A DNA stretch of 64,000 nt from Cytophagales bacterium (GCA_033344775.1 JAWPMT010000005.1:1967501-2031500); one strand, 5' to 3'. Shown: positions 51,101-61,151, counted from the first letter of the stretch. Notes: generated by a model not told the origin, from the sequence alone. Numbers and translations: made by a program.

Positions 51101-51528
51101 TTTCCAGATACGCTGACATAAATATCCAACCAGCCATCGGCATTCACGTCGGCCATGGTCACGCCGGTCATCCAGCGGTCGTCCCCGCCTACCCTAGCGG
51201 TTTCGGTAATGTCTTCAAAACTCAAATCTCCCTTATTTAGATAGAGTTTGTTCTCCACCATATTTCCGGTGAAGAAAATATCAGCCAGGCCATCATTGTT
51301 GATATCGCCAGTAGCCACACCGCCCCCCATATAGATGTACGGGTAAGTAAAATAATTGATGATGGAATCTTCTTTGAGGTCGTTTGAGAACTGGATGTTG
51401 CTCGTGGATTTGGCAACTTTCTCAAAGACTTTGGGTCCACTGACCTCTTCCTTCTTTTCTTCTGGTGTGGTACAAGCGGCCATCACAACCAATGCGCACC
51501 ACCGCATACACTGCTTCAACTTCATCAT
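48190..51528 (-). CDS. FG-GAP/VCBS-repeat and ASPIC/UnbV lipoprotein
   Basis: 1112 residues with a lipoprotein signal (MRWCALVVMAAC). Many FG-GAP-like beta-propeller repeats carry calcium-loop Asp/Asn motifs such as GDINNDGLADIFF, DLDNDGWKDIF and DFDGDGDMDLF. An ASPIC/UnbV segment lies between the two sets of repeats (about 510-600: NPLGLGAKVEI, LTMTRGFQSS, KLEVTWPGG). Proteins of this kind accompany SusC/SusD pairs in Cytophagales and are thought to bind glycans or partner proteins at the surface; no enzyme motif is present. It is separated from susD by a strong terminator and followed at once by the sulfatase. Confidence 0.9.
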   Translation of the reverse strand: MMKLKQCMRWCALVVMAACTTPEEKKEEVSGPKVFEKVAKSTSNIQFSNDLKEDSIINYFTYPYIYMGGGVATGDINNDGLADIFFTGNMVENKLYLNKGDLSFEDITETARVGGDDRWMTGVTMADVNADGWLDIYVSVSGKFTTKKNLLYINQGLNDAGVPTFSEEAAKYGIDDEGSSTQATFFDYDLDGDVDLYVANYPFTHFKTPNYAYKFAIDKKDPLNSDRLYQNTGDGFVDVTEEAGLLNFGLSLSGTTADFNQDGWPDLYVSNDFASPDYFYFNNGDGTFTDRSQEVTNHTAFFGMGTDAADFNNDGLIDLLQLDMTPEDNRRNKANMASMDIPGFWEIVGLDLGYQYMQNALQLNGGVADDGLPHFGDVSRLSGIALTDWSWAALMTDLDNDGWKDIFITNGTRRDINNKDYFNRLDARTYQEKQESTELQLAVNIPAEPVDNFAYRNNGDLTFTHVSADWGLSHVGYSNGASYADLDNDGDLELIVNNIDEPVSVFKNLSTENGKHYLQVEFEGSENNPLGLGAKVEITADGQKQVQELTMTRGFQSSVAPMMTFGLGNTANIEKLEVTWPGGNSQTLTSVKGDQLLKLTISDAQDASSKTDMIATTFTNKTKETPLDFVHRENTFNDYDYEVLLPHQYSRNGPGLARGDVNGDGLDDVFVGGATGQSGALLIQQSSGGFSTNTGPWEGHRSMEDLDATLFDADADGDLDLYVVSGGNETVGTARYQDRLYLNDGQGSYTYAREALPAIANSGSKVKPGDFDGDGDMDLFVGGRIVPRKYPLPATSLILRNESEKGVAKFTNVGASVCPALDSIGMVTDAEWIDYNGDQALDLVVVGEWMPITVFQNDGNGVLIDQTESLGLEKTLGWWYSIAAEDFDGDGDMDLAAGNLGLNYKYQATEEQSFDVYANDYDKNGSLDIVLGYYQDGTQYPLRGRQCSSEQIPAIKYKYKDYNSFAEATLIDIYTEDDLDASLHLKAYTFASMYLQNDQGQSFQMSKLPNEVQISNINSILPGDFNGDGNMDMILAGNMHTSEIETTRNDASYGAFLEGDGAGNFKAIPYSESGFYINGEVKDMEVIATGEKEVVIAARNNGPLEILEISGR

Positions 51529-51582
51529 ACTTTCAAAAAATGGTCAACCAGGTGATAGATCCCTGAATATTCCTTTAAAAAT

Positions 51583-51614
51583 AAAGGCTATTCCCTAGTC
51601 GGGAATAGCCTTTT
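51583..51614 (-). terminator. Terminator between susD and the UnbV gene
   Basis: AAAGGCTATTCCC (51583-51595) and GGGAATAGCCTTT (51601-51613) form a perfect 13-bp stem with a 5-base loop. Read leftward it follows the susD stop and is followed by a T-rich stretch. It could also serve rightward transcription. Confidence 0.85.
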
Positions 51615-51641
51615 ATATGAATTAACAATTTGTAATAGCGA

Positions 51642-53378
51642 TTAGTATCCAGGATTCTGAATCAGAATATCTGACCCTAATAAATCAATCTCAGACTGTG
51701 GAAGAGGCAAATACTCGTTGGTACCAGCCGTGAAGCTTGCTCCAGTATATGCTCCGCTTAAAAGCGTACTTTCATAAGCCAGGAACGCATTGATCTCAGA
51801 AGCAGCAATGCCCCATCTTACCAAATCGTAAAGACGGTGACCTTCACCAGAAAGTTCAAGCTTACGCTCCATTCTTACAGCCGATCGAGCCTCAGCCTGA
51901 TCTGCAAATGCAGTGTACTGGGCTACGTTATAGGTAGCAGCTGGAGCAGATCCATCGTCAAGCATTACAGGAGAAGCAGCAGCTCTCGCTCTTACCTGGT
52001 TGATGTAACCTAGCGCAACATTCAAATCACCTACTTCAATTTCAGCTTCTGCAGCCATCAACAATACATCTGCAAATCGGATGATTGTATAGTTAACTGC
52101 CGTGTAACCAGGTGTCCATGAGCTACCATCATTCTCTGTTCCGATACCACCTTGGTAGTAAATGAACTTCTTTGGAGAATATGGTCCACCATTAGATGCC
52201 TGACGTACCCAGTCATTACCAGGGTGAGGCCCCCAATCCAGGTAAGGAATACCTCTTCTTCCTACAGAGTGATCCAATCGAGGATCAAGGTTACCGGCAT
52301 CAGGAGTAAATGCATCCCCACTAGCCAAACCAAAATCATTCACAAGTGCATTACCTGCGTCGTTGTAAGAACCATCCAACAAAGGCAATCCGTCTGCTCC
52401 AGTTCTGAATGAGTTCGCTAACTCAAAGCTAGGCTGGAAGAATCCACAACATCCACCTGGTCGAGCAGGTCCTGCACTTCCGTGAGGGAAGTTCAATACC
52501 AAACCTGGGTTCGCGTTGTTGATCGTTCCTGTCCCTGCAGCAGCTTGAGAGGCAAATACAGACTCAGCGCTATTATCCGTTAAAGAACGGAATGCATCGG
52601 CATAGTTAGCTACAAGTGCGTAAGGCTGACCATTGGCAGTTACACCATTGGCAATTACGTCGTTCAACGTCGTTCTGGCCGCTGCAAAATTGCCTTGGAA
52701 AAGTTGTGCTTTACCCAAGTAAGCTCTTGCAGCCCAGCTATTGGCTCTACCCGCTTGTGACTGAGTAGCAGGAAGATTATCTGCAGCAAACTGGAAGTCT
52801 GCTTCGATCATTGGCCACAACGACGTGTTGTTAGAGATCGGACTAATTTCATCCCAGGTCTCATCTACATAAGGTACATCGTTGAAGATTTTCTTCAAAT
52901 CGAAATAATAGTGACCTCTCAAGAAACGTGCTTCAGCTCTTGCCTGAGTGATTGCAGCTGTACTGGCAGAACCAGTTTCTTCAGCAACATTCGCCAAACG
53001 AAGCGTTGCATTAGCTCTCGCGATACCCTCGAACACCCGAGCATATTTCGATCTGATAGAAGCATTGGTCGTCTGAGGGTTATATGTCTGGATCTCATTT
53101 ACCTGAGACTGGTCACCAGGATCAGAACCCTTATTGGCATCTCCACCCAAAACTGAACCCCAAAACCAGTTGGAAGCGTCAGTATAGAATCCGCCTCTTC
53201 CCAACAACACACTATACGTTCCAATAACTGAACCGTCTAGTCCCGCAGCAGTGGACAACTCATTTGAACTCAAAGAGTTCGTAGGCGCCACCTCCAAAAA
53301 CTCATCCTTACAGGCCGTCATCACCACTCCAAACGTGAGTAAAGTGACGACTAGAAACTTATATTTATTCATTTTCAA
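51642..53378 (-). CDS. susD-like: SusD/RagB-family glycan-binding lipoprotein
   Basis: 578 residues with a lipoprotein signal (LTFGVVMTAC, Cys23). The SusD fold shows in the N-terminal YSVLLGRGGFY region, the TPR-like repeats (RAEARFLRGHYYFDLKKIF) and the C-terminal RMERKLELSGEGHRLYDLVR block. The protein caps the SusC barrel and binds the oligosaccharide to be imported. Its start is 9 bases after the susC stop, so the two are one transcript. The binding specificity cannot be read from sequence. Confidence 0.96.
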   Translation of the reverse strand: MKMNKYKFLVVTLLTFGVVMTACKDEFLEVAPTNSLSSNELSTAAGLDGSVIGTYSVLLGRGGFYTDASNWFWGSVLGGDANKGSDPGDQSQVNEIQTYNPQTTNASIRSKYARVFEGIARANATLRLANVAEETGSASTAAITQARAEARFLRGHYYFDLKKIFNDVPYVDETWDEISPISNNTSLWPMIEADFQFAADNLPATQSQAGRANSWAARAYLGKAQLFQGNFAAARTTLNDVIANGVTANGQPYALVANYADAFRSLTDNSAESVFASQAAAGTGTINNANPGLVLNFPHGSAGPARPGGCCGFFQPSFELANSFRTGADGLPLLDGSYNDAGNALVNDFGLASGDAFTPDAGNLDPRLDHSVGRRGIPYLDWGPHPGNDWVRQASNGGPYSPKKFIYYQGGIGTENDGSSWTPGYTAVNYTIIRFADVLLMAAEAEIEVGDLNVALGYINQVRARAAASPVMLDDGSAPAATYNVAQYTAFADQAEARSAVRMERKLELSGEGHRLYDLVRWGIAASEINAFLAYESTLLSGAYTGASFTAGTNEYLPLPQSEIDLLGSDILIQNPGY

Positions 53379-53387
53379 TTGAGTGAA

Positions 53388-56300
53388 TTAAAATGTTGCT
53401 TGTACACCAAATGTAAAACTTCTAGTGATAGGGAAGTTACCCAAATCAATACCGAAGTTAACGTCTGCATTCCCGCCGACACTTGGATCAAGTCCATCGT
53501 ATCCGGTGATAGTCAACAAGTTGTTGACAGATCCAGTCACACGTATTTTAGACAATCCCCAGGTATTTATAAGACTAGCTGGCAGATTGTAACCTAACGT
53601 AAGGTTCTGAATACGGAAGTAAGAACCATCCTCTACGTAGAAAGAGTTAGACTGGGTATTTGTACTGAAGTTTGATACGTTTTCAAACAAAGGAATGTCC
53701 CCTGAAGGATTATCAAACGTCCATGAATCCTTCACATCAGAGCTGATCGCAGCACCTGGGAACAAAGGATATAGGTGAGTAAAAGTCTTAGAGATATTGT
53801 AAATCTCATTTCCTACAGATAAGAATGAATAAATCTCAAGATCGAATCCTTTCCAGTTGAACTTAGCAGTAAGACCGCCAGTGAAATCAGGAACTGGGCT
53901 TCCAAGGAATACCCGGTCTTCAGTGGTGATTTCTCCATCACCATCGACATCACGGAATCGGAAACGTCCAGGAGCAGCACCAGCCTGAGTTGCAGCGCTA
54001 GCTACCTCAGCATCGTCACGGAAAATACCTTGAACATCATATCCGAAGAATGAAGAGATAGACTGTCCAACAGCATTTCTTGTTGCACGAATTCCTCGAT
54101 AATCTAAACTACCGTCTTCGATGAAGTCGATACCTGGAGCAAATGCTCTGATCTCATTGGTAAGGAAACCTCCGTTAACAGTTATTTCATACCCGATATC
54201 GCCATTGATATTACCCTTGTTGATAATGGTCAAATCAATACCTGTGTTTCTCATTTCACCAACGTTCACAGAAGGTGCACTTGCAAATTCACCCGCTTGA
54301 ACTGTTACAGGAACTGTGAACAACAAATCTTCTGTGTCTTTTCTCCAGAATTCGATACCGAAATCGAGTTTATCATCGAAGAACAAGGCATCAATACCAA
54401 AGTTTGAGGTAACTGCTCTTTCCCATTTCGCGTTAGGGTTACCAATTCTTGATCGGAAGAATCCGGCAGCTGCTCCAGAGTTAGAACCAGCAATATCATA
54501 ACTTGACGAGCCCAGGTTCGTTCCAAACAGGCTGAACTGGTTATTAGGATCTACGTTGTTGGAGTTACCGATGATTCCGTATCCTCCTCTAAGTTTCAAA
54601 TCACTTAACCAGGTTACACCTTGCATAAAAGGCTCATCAGAGAGTCTCCAGGCAACTGAAACTGCAGGGAATGTACCGTATCTGTTAGCAGCTCCAAAAC
54701 GAGAAGAACCATCACGACGTACTACCAGGTCAATGATGTACTTATCCATCAAGTCATACGTCACTTTACCAAAGTAAGAAGAGAAGTTCACTCCTGAAGA
54801 GTGGCTACCATTTACTACCGGAGACTGAACGTTTGACAAGGAAACGAAATCCGGGTTCTGAGAGAACGGATTGATACCAGAACCATTGATCTGTCTGAAT
54901 GTTCCAGCATTCAATGCTTCCTGACCTGCCAATGCCTTGATTCGATGCTCACCGAATTCAATTTCATATTGCAAAGTATTGGTCACTACCCAGTTGGAGA
55001 AGATCTGAGCTCCCTGGTTGAAACCAAAAGATGAGTTATTCTCTGAGTTCTCATATTGTCTTCTGGTGTAACCTCTGAATTGAACACCGAAATACTGTCC
55101 ACCAAAGCTGGTCTTGAACACCAGGTTTTCAACAGGCTCGAACTTCAAGTAAACATTACCAAATGCTTGTGTAGAGAAACCACGGTCGTTTCGGCTTCCG
55201 TCTAATTGAGCTACAGGGTTTCTAGGGTTGTTAAAACCTTGCGCCGCTGTACCCGCATATCCACCAAACTCATCAAACACAGGAATGATCGGTGACATTC
55301 TTTGTGCTGAAAGAATCACGTTCTCATCATCAGATGAACCTGAACCACCACCAGCACCAAAGATGTTTCGAGTAGATCGATAGGTCATTTGGATGTTTTC
55401 TCCAATGCTCAGTTTTCCATCAGGAAGAAGATCGAACTCGGAGTTCACACGGAAATTAGCACGCTGGAATCTCTGGTGTAGTACAATACCTTGCTGATCC
55501 TGAAGTCCAATACCAACATAGTAACGGCTACCTTCGCCACCACCCTGGATTCCAATGCTGTGACGGTTGATATTACCCGTACGAGTAATGGCATCATACC
55601 AGTCAGTACCCGCTCTGTTGGCTCTAACTACTTGATAAATTCCTCCTGCATCAGGATCGATGTTATAGTTAGCCGCTTCTGCCGCCAGGTTCACTGTTCC
55701 GGTAACTCCTGAATTAGGACCTACTAAAAGGTAATCAGGAAGAACAGGAGAATCACCCGTCCCATATTGAGGATGGTTGAAAGAAGGTGTTTCGCCAGCA
55801 TTTCTCGCAGCGTTTCTGATTGCCGCCCAGGTCCAGTCTGCCTGTTCCTGTGGATTCAACATATCAGGACCATTACCAGGTGTGGTAACACCAGACATGC
55901 CATTGTAGGTAACCGTCAATTCCTTCTTACCTTTTTTACCCTGATGAGTCGTGTAAACAATTACCCCACCAGCTGCACGTGCTCCATAGATAGAAGCGGC
56001 AGTTGCATCTTTCAATACGGTAGTAGAAGCAATATCGTCAGGAGACAACCAATCGATAGAACCTACTGGCACCCCATCAACAATATAGAGAGGAGCATTT
56101 CCACCTAGTGCGCCATAACCACGTACACGAACCTGACTGGTTGTTCCAGGCTGTCCGTTCGTAATTACCGTCACACCAGCAACACGTCCTTGCAATTGCT
56201 GCTCCACGTTTCCGGAAGGTTGTGCTCTAAGATCTTCCGCTTTGATAGTAGAAACAGAACCTGGTGTTTTCCTTCTTTGGTCCACAGAGTATCCAGTCAC

Positions 56301-56660
56301 TACTACTTCTTCCAACTCCTCAACGTCTACTTCCAACTGCACATCTACTACGGATCGCGCACCTACGGCAACTTCCTGAGTAGCAAAACCAATCGCACTG
56401 ATCACCAATGTAGCATTATTGCCATCTATTGCGATGGAATAACCTCCGTTGATATCAGTAACCGAACCTGTTGATGTTCCTTTTAACACCACGTTCACAC
56501 CGGGGAGCCCTTCACCTGTATCATCGGTGATACTGCCCGTTACTGTTCGATTCTGGCCAAAGGCTGTCGTCGAACACAAGCCAATGAGTAGCACAATCAC
56601 CGAGTAACGCATGGTGTTCCAAAGATTGGCTGCTCTTAGACCTAAGTACATGTTCTTCAT
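53388..56660 (-). CDS. susC-like: SusC/RagA-family TonB-dependent transporter
   Basis: 1090 residues. Signal peptide (YSVIVLLIGLCSTTAFGQ), then a carboxypeptidase-D-regulatory-like domain (VTGSITDDTGEGLPGVNVV), the TonB-box-like EEVVVTGYS, a plug domain (LYIVDGVPVGSIDWLSPDD) and a 22-strand-type barrel ending in SFTFGVQATF. It forms the outer-membrane import pore for oligosaccharides, driven by TonB. It is the first gene of the pair with susD and lies just downstream of the HTCS regulator on the same strand. Confidence 0.97.
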   Translation of the reverse strand: MKNMYLGLRAANLWNTMRYSVIVLLIGLCSTTAFGQNRTVTGSITDDTGEGLPGVNVVLKGTSTGSVTDINGGYSIAIDGNNATLVISAIGFATQEVAVGARSVVDVQLEVDVEELEEVVVTGYSVDQRRKTPGSVSTIKAEDLRAQPSGNVEQQLQGRVAGVTVITNGQPGTTSQVRVRGYGALGGNAPLYIVDGVPVGSIDWLSPDDIASTTVLKDATAASIYGARAAGGVIVYTTHQGKKGKKELTVTYNGMSGVTTPGNGPDMLNPQEQADWTWAAIRNAARNAGETPSFNHPQYGTGDSPVLPDYLLVGPNSGVTGTVNLAAEAANYNIDPDAGGIYQVVRANRAGTDWYDAITRTGNINRHSIGIQGGGEGSRYYVGIGLQDQQGIVLHQRFQRANFRVNSEFDLLPDGKLSIGENIQMTYRSTRNIFGAGGGSGSSDDENVILSAQRMSPIIPVFDEFGGYAGTAAQGFNNPRNPVAQLDGSRNDRGFSTQAFGNVYLKFEPVENLVFKTSFGGQYFGVQFRGYTRRQYENSENNSSFGFNQGAQIFSNWVVTNTLQYEIEFGEHRIKALAGQEALNAGTFRQINGSGINPFSQNPDFVSLSNVQSPVVNGSHSSGVNFSSYFGKVTYDLMDKYIIDLVVRRDGSSRFGAANRYGTFPAVSVAWRLSDEPFMQGVTWLSDLKLRGGYGIIGNSNNVDPNNQFSLFGTNLGSSSYDIAGSNSGAAAGFFRSRIGNPNAKWERAVTSNFGIDALFFDDKLDFGIEFWRKDTEDLLFTVPVTVQAGEFASAPSVNVGEMRNTGIDLTIINKGNINGDIGYEITVNGGFLTNEIRAFAPGIDFIEDGSLDYRGIRATRNAVGQSISSFFGYDVQGIFRDDAEVASAATQAGAAPGRFRFRDVDGDGEITTEDRVFLGSPVPDFTGGLTAKFNWKGFDLEIYSFLSVGNEIYNISKTFTHLYPLFPGAAISSDVKDSWTFDNPSGDIPLFENVSNFSTNTQSNSFYVEDGSYFRIQNLTLGYNLPASLINTWGLSKIRVTGSVNNLLTITGYDGLDPSVGGNADVNFGIDLGNFPITRSFTFGVQATF

Positions 56661-56724
56661 ACTTTAGATTTAGATAGTTTGAAATAATCCTGACACTATT
56701 TTACAATAATGCCAACCACTCCAG

Positions 56725-56747
56725 TCGAAGCGGTCTTCAAACTTCGA
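56725..56747. promoter_or_regulatory. Inverted repeat upstream of susC
   Basis: TCGAAG (56725-56730) and CTTCGA (56742-56747) flank an 11-base spacer, about 65 bases before the susC start and after the HTCS stop. It could be an operator for the HTCS regulator; direct-repeat sites are more usual for that AraC-type output, so this is tentative. Confidence 0.3.
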
Positions 56748-56825
56748 AAAATACAACTTTCAGCCTCGTGGGGAAAACGTCCAGATTGCAGGGGTAAATG
56801 ATGCAAACGATTGGAATATGTCCTT

Positions 56826-59800
56826 TCAGGGCTTTTGATTGGACATTTGAGCGTACTCTGAAGGGTTAGATCCAAATTGTTTTTTGAAACAGTACCGGAA
56901 ATATTGGAGGTCATTAAAGCCCACATAATAGGTAACTTCGGAGATCGTCATCTCCTGCTGCTTCAGTAATTGGGCTGCTCGCTTCAGTCGGAAAGACCTA
57001 ATGAATTCGTTGGCTGACTGACCCACGAGACCTTTGAGTTTTCTGTAGAGTTGCGTCCGGCTTAGTCCCAATTCCCTATAGAGATCATCGACCCCAAAAT
57101 TGGAATTACTGAGATTTTCTTCCAGACACTTGATGGCTTTTTTCAAAAACTCCTGATCCTTGCTGGCGATCTTTAAATCCCGCGGCTCTACATGGGTCTC
57201 CTGCAATGCCGTAAGTTGTTGCCGCATCTGATCCCGCGTCTTGAGCATGTTCTTGATTCGCAACTCCAGCAGCTTCGGATTGAAAGGTTTTGTCACGTAA
57301 TAATCTGCGCCCAGTTCAAATCCTTTTTCCGTACTTTCACCAGAAGCCTTAGCTGTCAACAAGATGATCGGAATGTGTGATGTTTTCTCATCACTCTTGA
57401 TCTTTTGACAAAGTTCATAGCCATTCATTCGAGGCATGATGATGTCAGACACGATCACATCCGGAATTTTCTCCACCGCTGCTTCATACGCTTCCTCACC
57501 ATTGGTCGTTTCTATGATGCGATAATCACTTACCAGGTACTCTGAAATGAAAAGGCGCATGTCCTCATTATCTTCGGCAATGAGGACCAAAGGCAGATCT
57601 TCTTCAGGTATACTATCCTGCTCAATCTCTTCTTCCAGCGGTCCACTGTTCTTCACCATCTCCAATTCCTTGAAGTCTTCTTCAAAATGGTGACTCGATT
57701 CCTCGTCCAAAATCGTGTCTTCTGGCAGGTGGTCCATTCCTTTTAATAAATAGACCGTAAAAGTTGTGCCTTCTCCAGCCTGACTTTCCACCTCGATTTT
57801 GCCTTTGTGCAGGTCGATAACCTCCTTGGTAAGAGCCAATCCAATACCTGACCCTTTCTTATCTCCGTTATCGATCTGATAAAATCGGTCGAAAATGTAA
57901 TCGAGCTGATCCTCCGGAATACCGATACCTGCATCTTTGACCATGATCTTGATGGCATTCGGGGTATCTTGTACATCTACCTCAATCTTTTTGAATTCGG
58001 GGGTAAACTTGAATGCATTGGAAAGCAGGTTGATCACAACCTTCTCTATTTTATCCGGCTCAAAATAAATTTCGACGGCTTCCTCCGGGAACGTACACTT
58101 GTAATCAATGAATTGTCGCTCAGCGTAACTGGTGAATGCGTGGGCAATAGGTTTCAGGAATTTCACAATATCCAGCTTGCTTGCCTTCAATTTAACAGCT
58201 CCTGATTCAAGACGTGAGAGGTCCAGTATCTGATTGATCAGTCGCAGGAGGCGCTCTGCATTTCTGGACATGATCCGGTACTGACTCACTGGATCCCCTT
58301 TATAAGTTCCCGCAATCAATGACTTCAACGGTCCCATGATCAAGGTAAGTGGCGTACGAAATTCATGTGAAATGTTAGCAAAGAACCTCGACTTAAGCTT
58401 GTTCATGTCTTGCATACGTGTCAATTGGCCATGCTCCGTCTGCAATTGGTTCTTAAGACGTTCCCTATTGATGATCCCTCGTCGGAACAAGAACAGCAAA
58501 AACAAAAAGAACAACAGGTATACTAAAACCGCCAAATTGGAAAAGAACCAGGGCCTTCTGACAATCACGGTAATACTGGCACCAGTCTCATTCCATACAT
58601 CATCATTGTTGGATCCTTTTGCCATAAACGTGTAGGCTCCCGGTAGCACATTGGTGTAAGTGATATTGCGACCGTCCTCCGAAGTGATCCAATCATCGTC
58701 ATAGCCCTTGAGCATGTAGGCATATTGATTTTTGTTGGGTTGTGAGAAATTGAGCACCGAAAACTGAAAGGAAAAGTCATTCTCATTGTATTTCAATTCA
58801 ATCTTATTATCCGGAAAGGCATCATCCAGAGAAGCCATTTTGGTGAAGTTCATATCCTCTCTTCCCGTCACCTGAAAGCCAGTCAGTACTACTTCAGGAA
58901 TGGCTTCATTTCGTTTGATATCCGTAGGATGAAATTTAAAATACCCCTTGTTAGACCCGAAATACAATTCTCCTGTACTGGAAACCAGGCTTGCACTTTT
59001 TGTGAATTCGACACTTTTGATCCCATCATCCTGATCGAAACGCATGATATCCAACTCCGGAGAAACCCGGCAAAGGCCATCAGCTGTCCCCAACCAGATG
59101 TAACCATTTTCATCTTCTTCAATGGACAACACAATATTACTGGACAACCCATCAGATTTGGTCAGGTTCACAAACTCGGTATCGCCAGCGCGTAGCAGAC
59201 TCACCCCACCGCCGAAGGTGGCAAACCAAAGATCTCCATTCGGGCTCTGATGGATATGAGCGATCACATCGTGACTAAGATTACCAAAACTTTTGAAGTC
59301 GGTAGAGAAATTATCTTTGGAAACGATGTTGTAATTCTCATCTACTTTGATCCGATCCAGACCTGAACCTTCGGTACCCAACCAAATGGTACCGGGCTCG
59401 GTTTCCAGCATGCTTCTGATCTTCTGATTGCTAATGCTGACGGGATCATCCTGAGAATAAAAAAGCCGCTTCAGGAGTTGACCCTCCTTATTATAGATAT
59501 TTATACCATCGCGAAAAATAGAGATCCACATATTGCCACGGCTATCTTCCATCAGGAAAAAAGCATGTGAACCGGATAGTGAGTTTGGATCTTCGGGATC
59601 AAACAATATCTTATCAAATTGCTGGGTGTCATTTCTTAAAATAGAAACTCCACCTTCCCAGGAGGCTACCCACAGATCTTCATTACTGTGTTTTAGCAAT
59701 GACAAAACAGCATCACCAGCTATATTACGTGGGCCTGTCCCTTCTCGAAACAGTTCCATTTTACCTGTGCTGTAATCAAGGAAATTCAACCCTCCTCCAT

Positions 59801-60971
59801 CGGTACCGATCCAAAGCCCTTTATCTCCTTCTTCCACGAAAGAGCTCACGAGATCATATCCGACAGTATTTCTTTGCATCGGATTTTGACGGTATTGCCG
59901 GATGACCGTATGCAGTGGATCAATTTTATCCAGTCCATTATTATAAGTCCCAATCCAGATCACCCCACTTTTGTCCTGAAACAACGACCAAATAGAATTA
60001 CCGGAAATACCATTTTCATTTTCTCTGGCATGCACATAATGCACCAATGAAGTTTGCTGTGCATCCAACAAATAGAGGCCGTCATTTTCAGTACCGATCC
60101 ATAAATTCCCCTTTTGATCTTCCAAAAGACTCAATACCGTGGCCTGAGCAAGTGAAGCAGTTAATTCAGGCTGACTTGGCACTATTACCGGCTCAATGGT
60201 ATATCTTCCTTCCACATAAGTAAGTGAATACAATCCCTTGTTTGAACCGATCCACAAGCCATTGGCCTTTGGAAAAAGGGTTCGTGGCGAATTGCCGGCC
60301 TGGGATTCGTGCAGCTTGTAGGAGATGAATCTTTTGGAATTCCTGTCATAAAGATTAATTCCTCCTCCACGCACACCAATCCATAAATTCCCCTGATCAT
60401 CTTCTTCAATGGCATTGATTTGATTACCTGAAATAGAATTGGGATCATCCTGATTATATCTGAACCTGAAAAAAGTGCCCGCTTCTGGATGATAACGCGT
60501 AAGACCTTTATCCTCGGAACCAATCCAAATTACCCCTTCGTGATCGACAAAAAGTGATACGACGAAGTTGCTCCCAAGTGAATTCGGATTATCCGGATCA
60601 TGCATGAACCTGGAAAAAACACCTTCTTTTCGATTATAAAAATTGATCCCTCGATCAGTTCCTAACCAAAAATTACCGCTTTGATCGATGGCTGCATCAT
60701 TGATCCGGCTATCGCTCAATGAAGAAGAGTCCCGGGTATCGGCAAAATACTGGGTGAAAAAACGACCATCGAATTTGTTGAGGCCATGCCGTGAACCAAA
60801 CCACATGAAACCATCCTGATCCTGCCAGATCTTGGTGACCGTATTTTGAGACAACTTGGCATCAATATGATGAAATACCAGGGTATCATTGGCCAATAGT
60901 GGCTCTGATAAAAAAGCAATCAGAATTAAAAAAATGTAGCTATTAAGCTTTTTGCCGATATCCAACCGCAT
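56826..60971 (-). CDS. Hybrid two-component system regulator (HTCS)
   Basis: 1381 residues from the ATG at 60971, which gives a clean signal peptide (LNSYIFLILIAFLSEPLLA); a start at 60986 adds five residues. The periplasmic sensor has about 14 reg_prop beta-propeller repeats (for example WIGTDRGINFYNR, IWIGSEDKGLTRY) and a Y_Y_Y domain near 730-800. One membrane span (about 810-830) is followed by HisKA (FFANISHEFRTPLTLIMGPL, His near 871), HATPase (DAGIGIPEDQLDYIF), a receiver (Asp near 1173 in VIVSDIIMPRMNG) and an AraC-type helix-turn-helix at the end. These regulators bind an oligosaccharide and switch on the adjacent Sus-type genes. It lies directly upstream of susC. Confidence 0.97.
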   Translation of the reverse strand: MRLDIGKKLNSYIFLILIAFLSEPLLANDTLVFHHIDAKLSQNTVTKIWQDQDGFMWFGSRHGLNKFDGRFFTQYFADTRDSSSLSDSRINDAAIDQSGNFWLGTDRGINFYNRKEGVFSRFMHDPDNPNSLGSNFVVSLFVDHEGVIWIGSEDKGLTRYHPEAGTFFRFRYNQDDPNSISGNQINAIEEDDQGNLWIGVRGGGINLYDRNSKRFISYKLHESQAGNSPRTLFPKANGLWIGSNKGLYSLTYVEGRYTIEPVIVPSQPELTASLAQATVLSLLEDQKGNLWIGTENDGLYLLDAQQTSLVHYVHARENENGISGNSIWSLFQDKSGVIWIGTYNNGLDKIDPLHTVIRQYRQNPMQRNTVGYDLVSSFVEEGDKGLWIGTDGGGLNFLDYSTGKMELFREGTGPRNIAGDAVLSLLKHSNEDLWVASWEGGVSILRNDTQQFDKILFDPEDPNSLSGSHAFFLMEDSRGNMWISIFRDGINIYNKEGQLLKRLFYSQDDPVSISNQKIRSMLETEPGTIWLGTEGSGLDRIKVDENYNIVSKDNFSTDFKSFGNLSHDVIAHIHQSPNGDLWFATFGGGVSLLRAGDTEFVNLTKSDGLSSNIVLSIEEDENGYIWLGTADGLCRVSPELDIMRFDQDDGIKSVEFTKSASLVSSTGELYFGSNKGYFKFHPTDIKRNEAIPEVVLTGFQVTGREDMNFTKMASLDDAFPDNKIELKYNENDFSFQFSVLNFSQPNKNQYAYMLKGYDDDWITSEDGRNITYTNVLPGAYTFMAKGSNNDDVWNETGASITVIVRRPWFFSNLAVLVYLLFFLFLLFLFRRGIINRERLKNQLQTEHGQLTRMQDMNKLKSRFFANISHEFRTPLTLIMGPLKSLIAGTYKGDPVSQYRIMSRNAERLLRLINQILDLSRLESGAVKLKASKLDIVKFLKPIAHAFTSYAERQFIDYKCTFPEEAVEIYFEPDKIEKVVINLLSNAFKFTPEFKKIEVDVQDTPNAIKIMVKDAGIGIPEDQLDYIFDRFYQIDNGDKKGSGIGLALTKEVIDLHKGKIEVESQAGEGTTFTVYLLKGMDHLPEDTILDEESSHHFEEDFKELEMVKNSGPLEEEIEQDSIPEEDLPLVLIAEDNEDMRLFISEYLVSDYRIIETTNGEEAYEAAVEKIPDVIVSDIIMPRMNGYELCQKIKSDEKTSHIPIILLTAKASGESTEKGFELGADYYVTKPFNPKLLELRIKNMLKTRDQMRQQLTALQETHVEPRDLKIASKDQEFLKKAIKCLEENLSNSNFGVDDLYRELGLSRTQLYRKLKGLVGQSANEFIRSFRLKRAAQLLKQQEMTISEVTYYVGFNDLQYFRYCFKKQFGSNPSEYAQMSNQKP

Positions 60972-61151
60972 AACCTTTTCACACAAATTTTGTGAGACAC
61001 AAAACCATAAGAATCAGTAAAAATAATATGTGGTTCGGTAGATCACATAGCAAAAGATCAGGAAAAGAAAAATATCACCATAGAAACGACTATAGCCATC
61101 CTATAATATTGGCATTTAGGGCACCTATGGTGTTGGTAGAAAAAAACTAGC

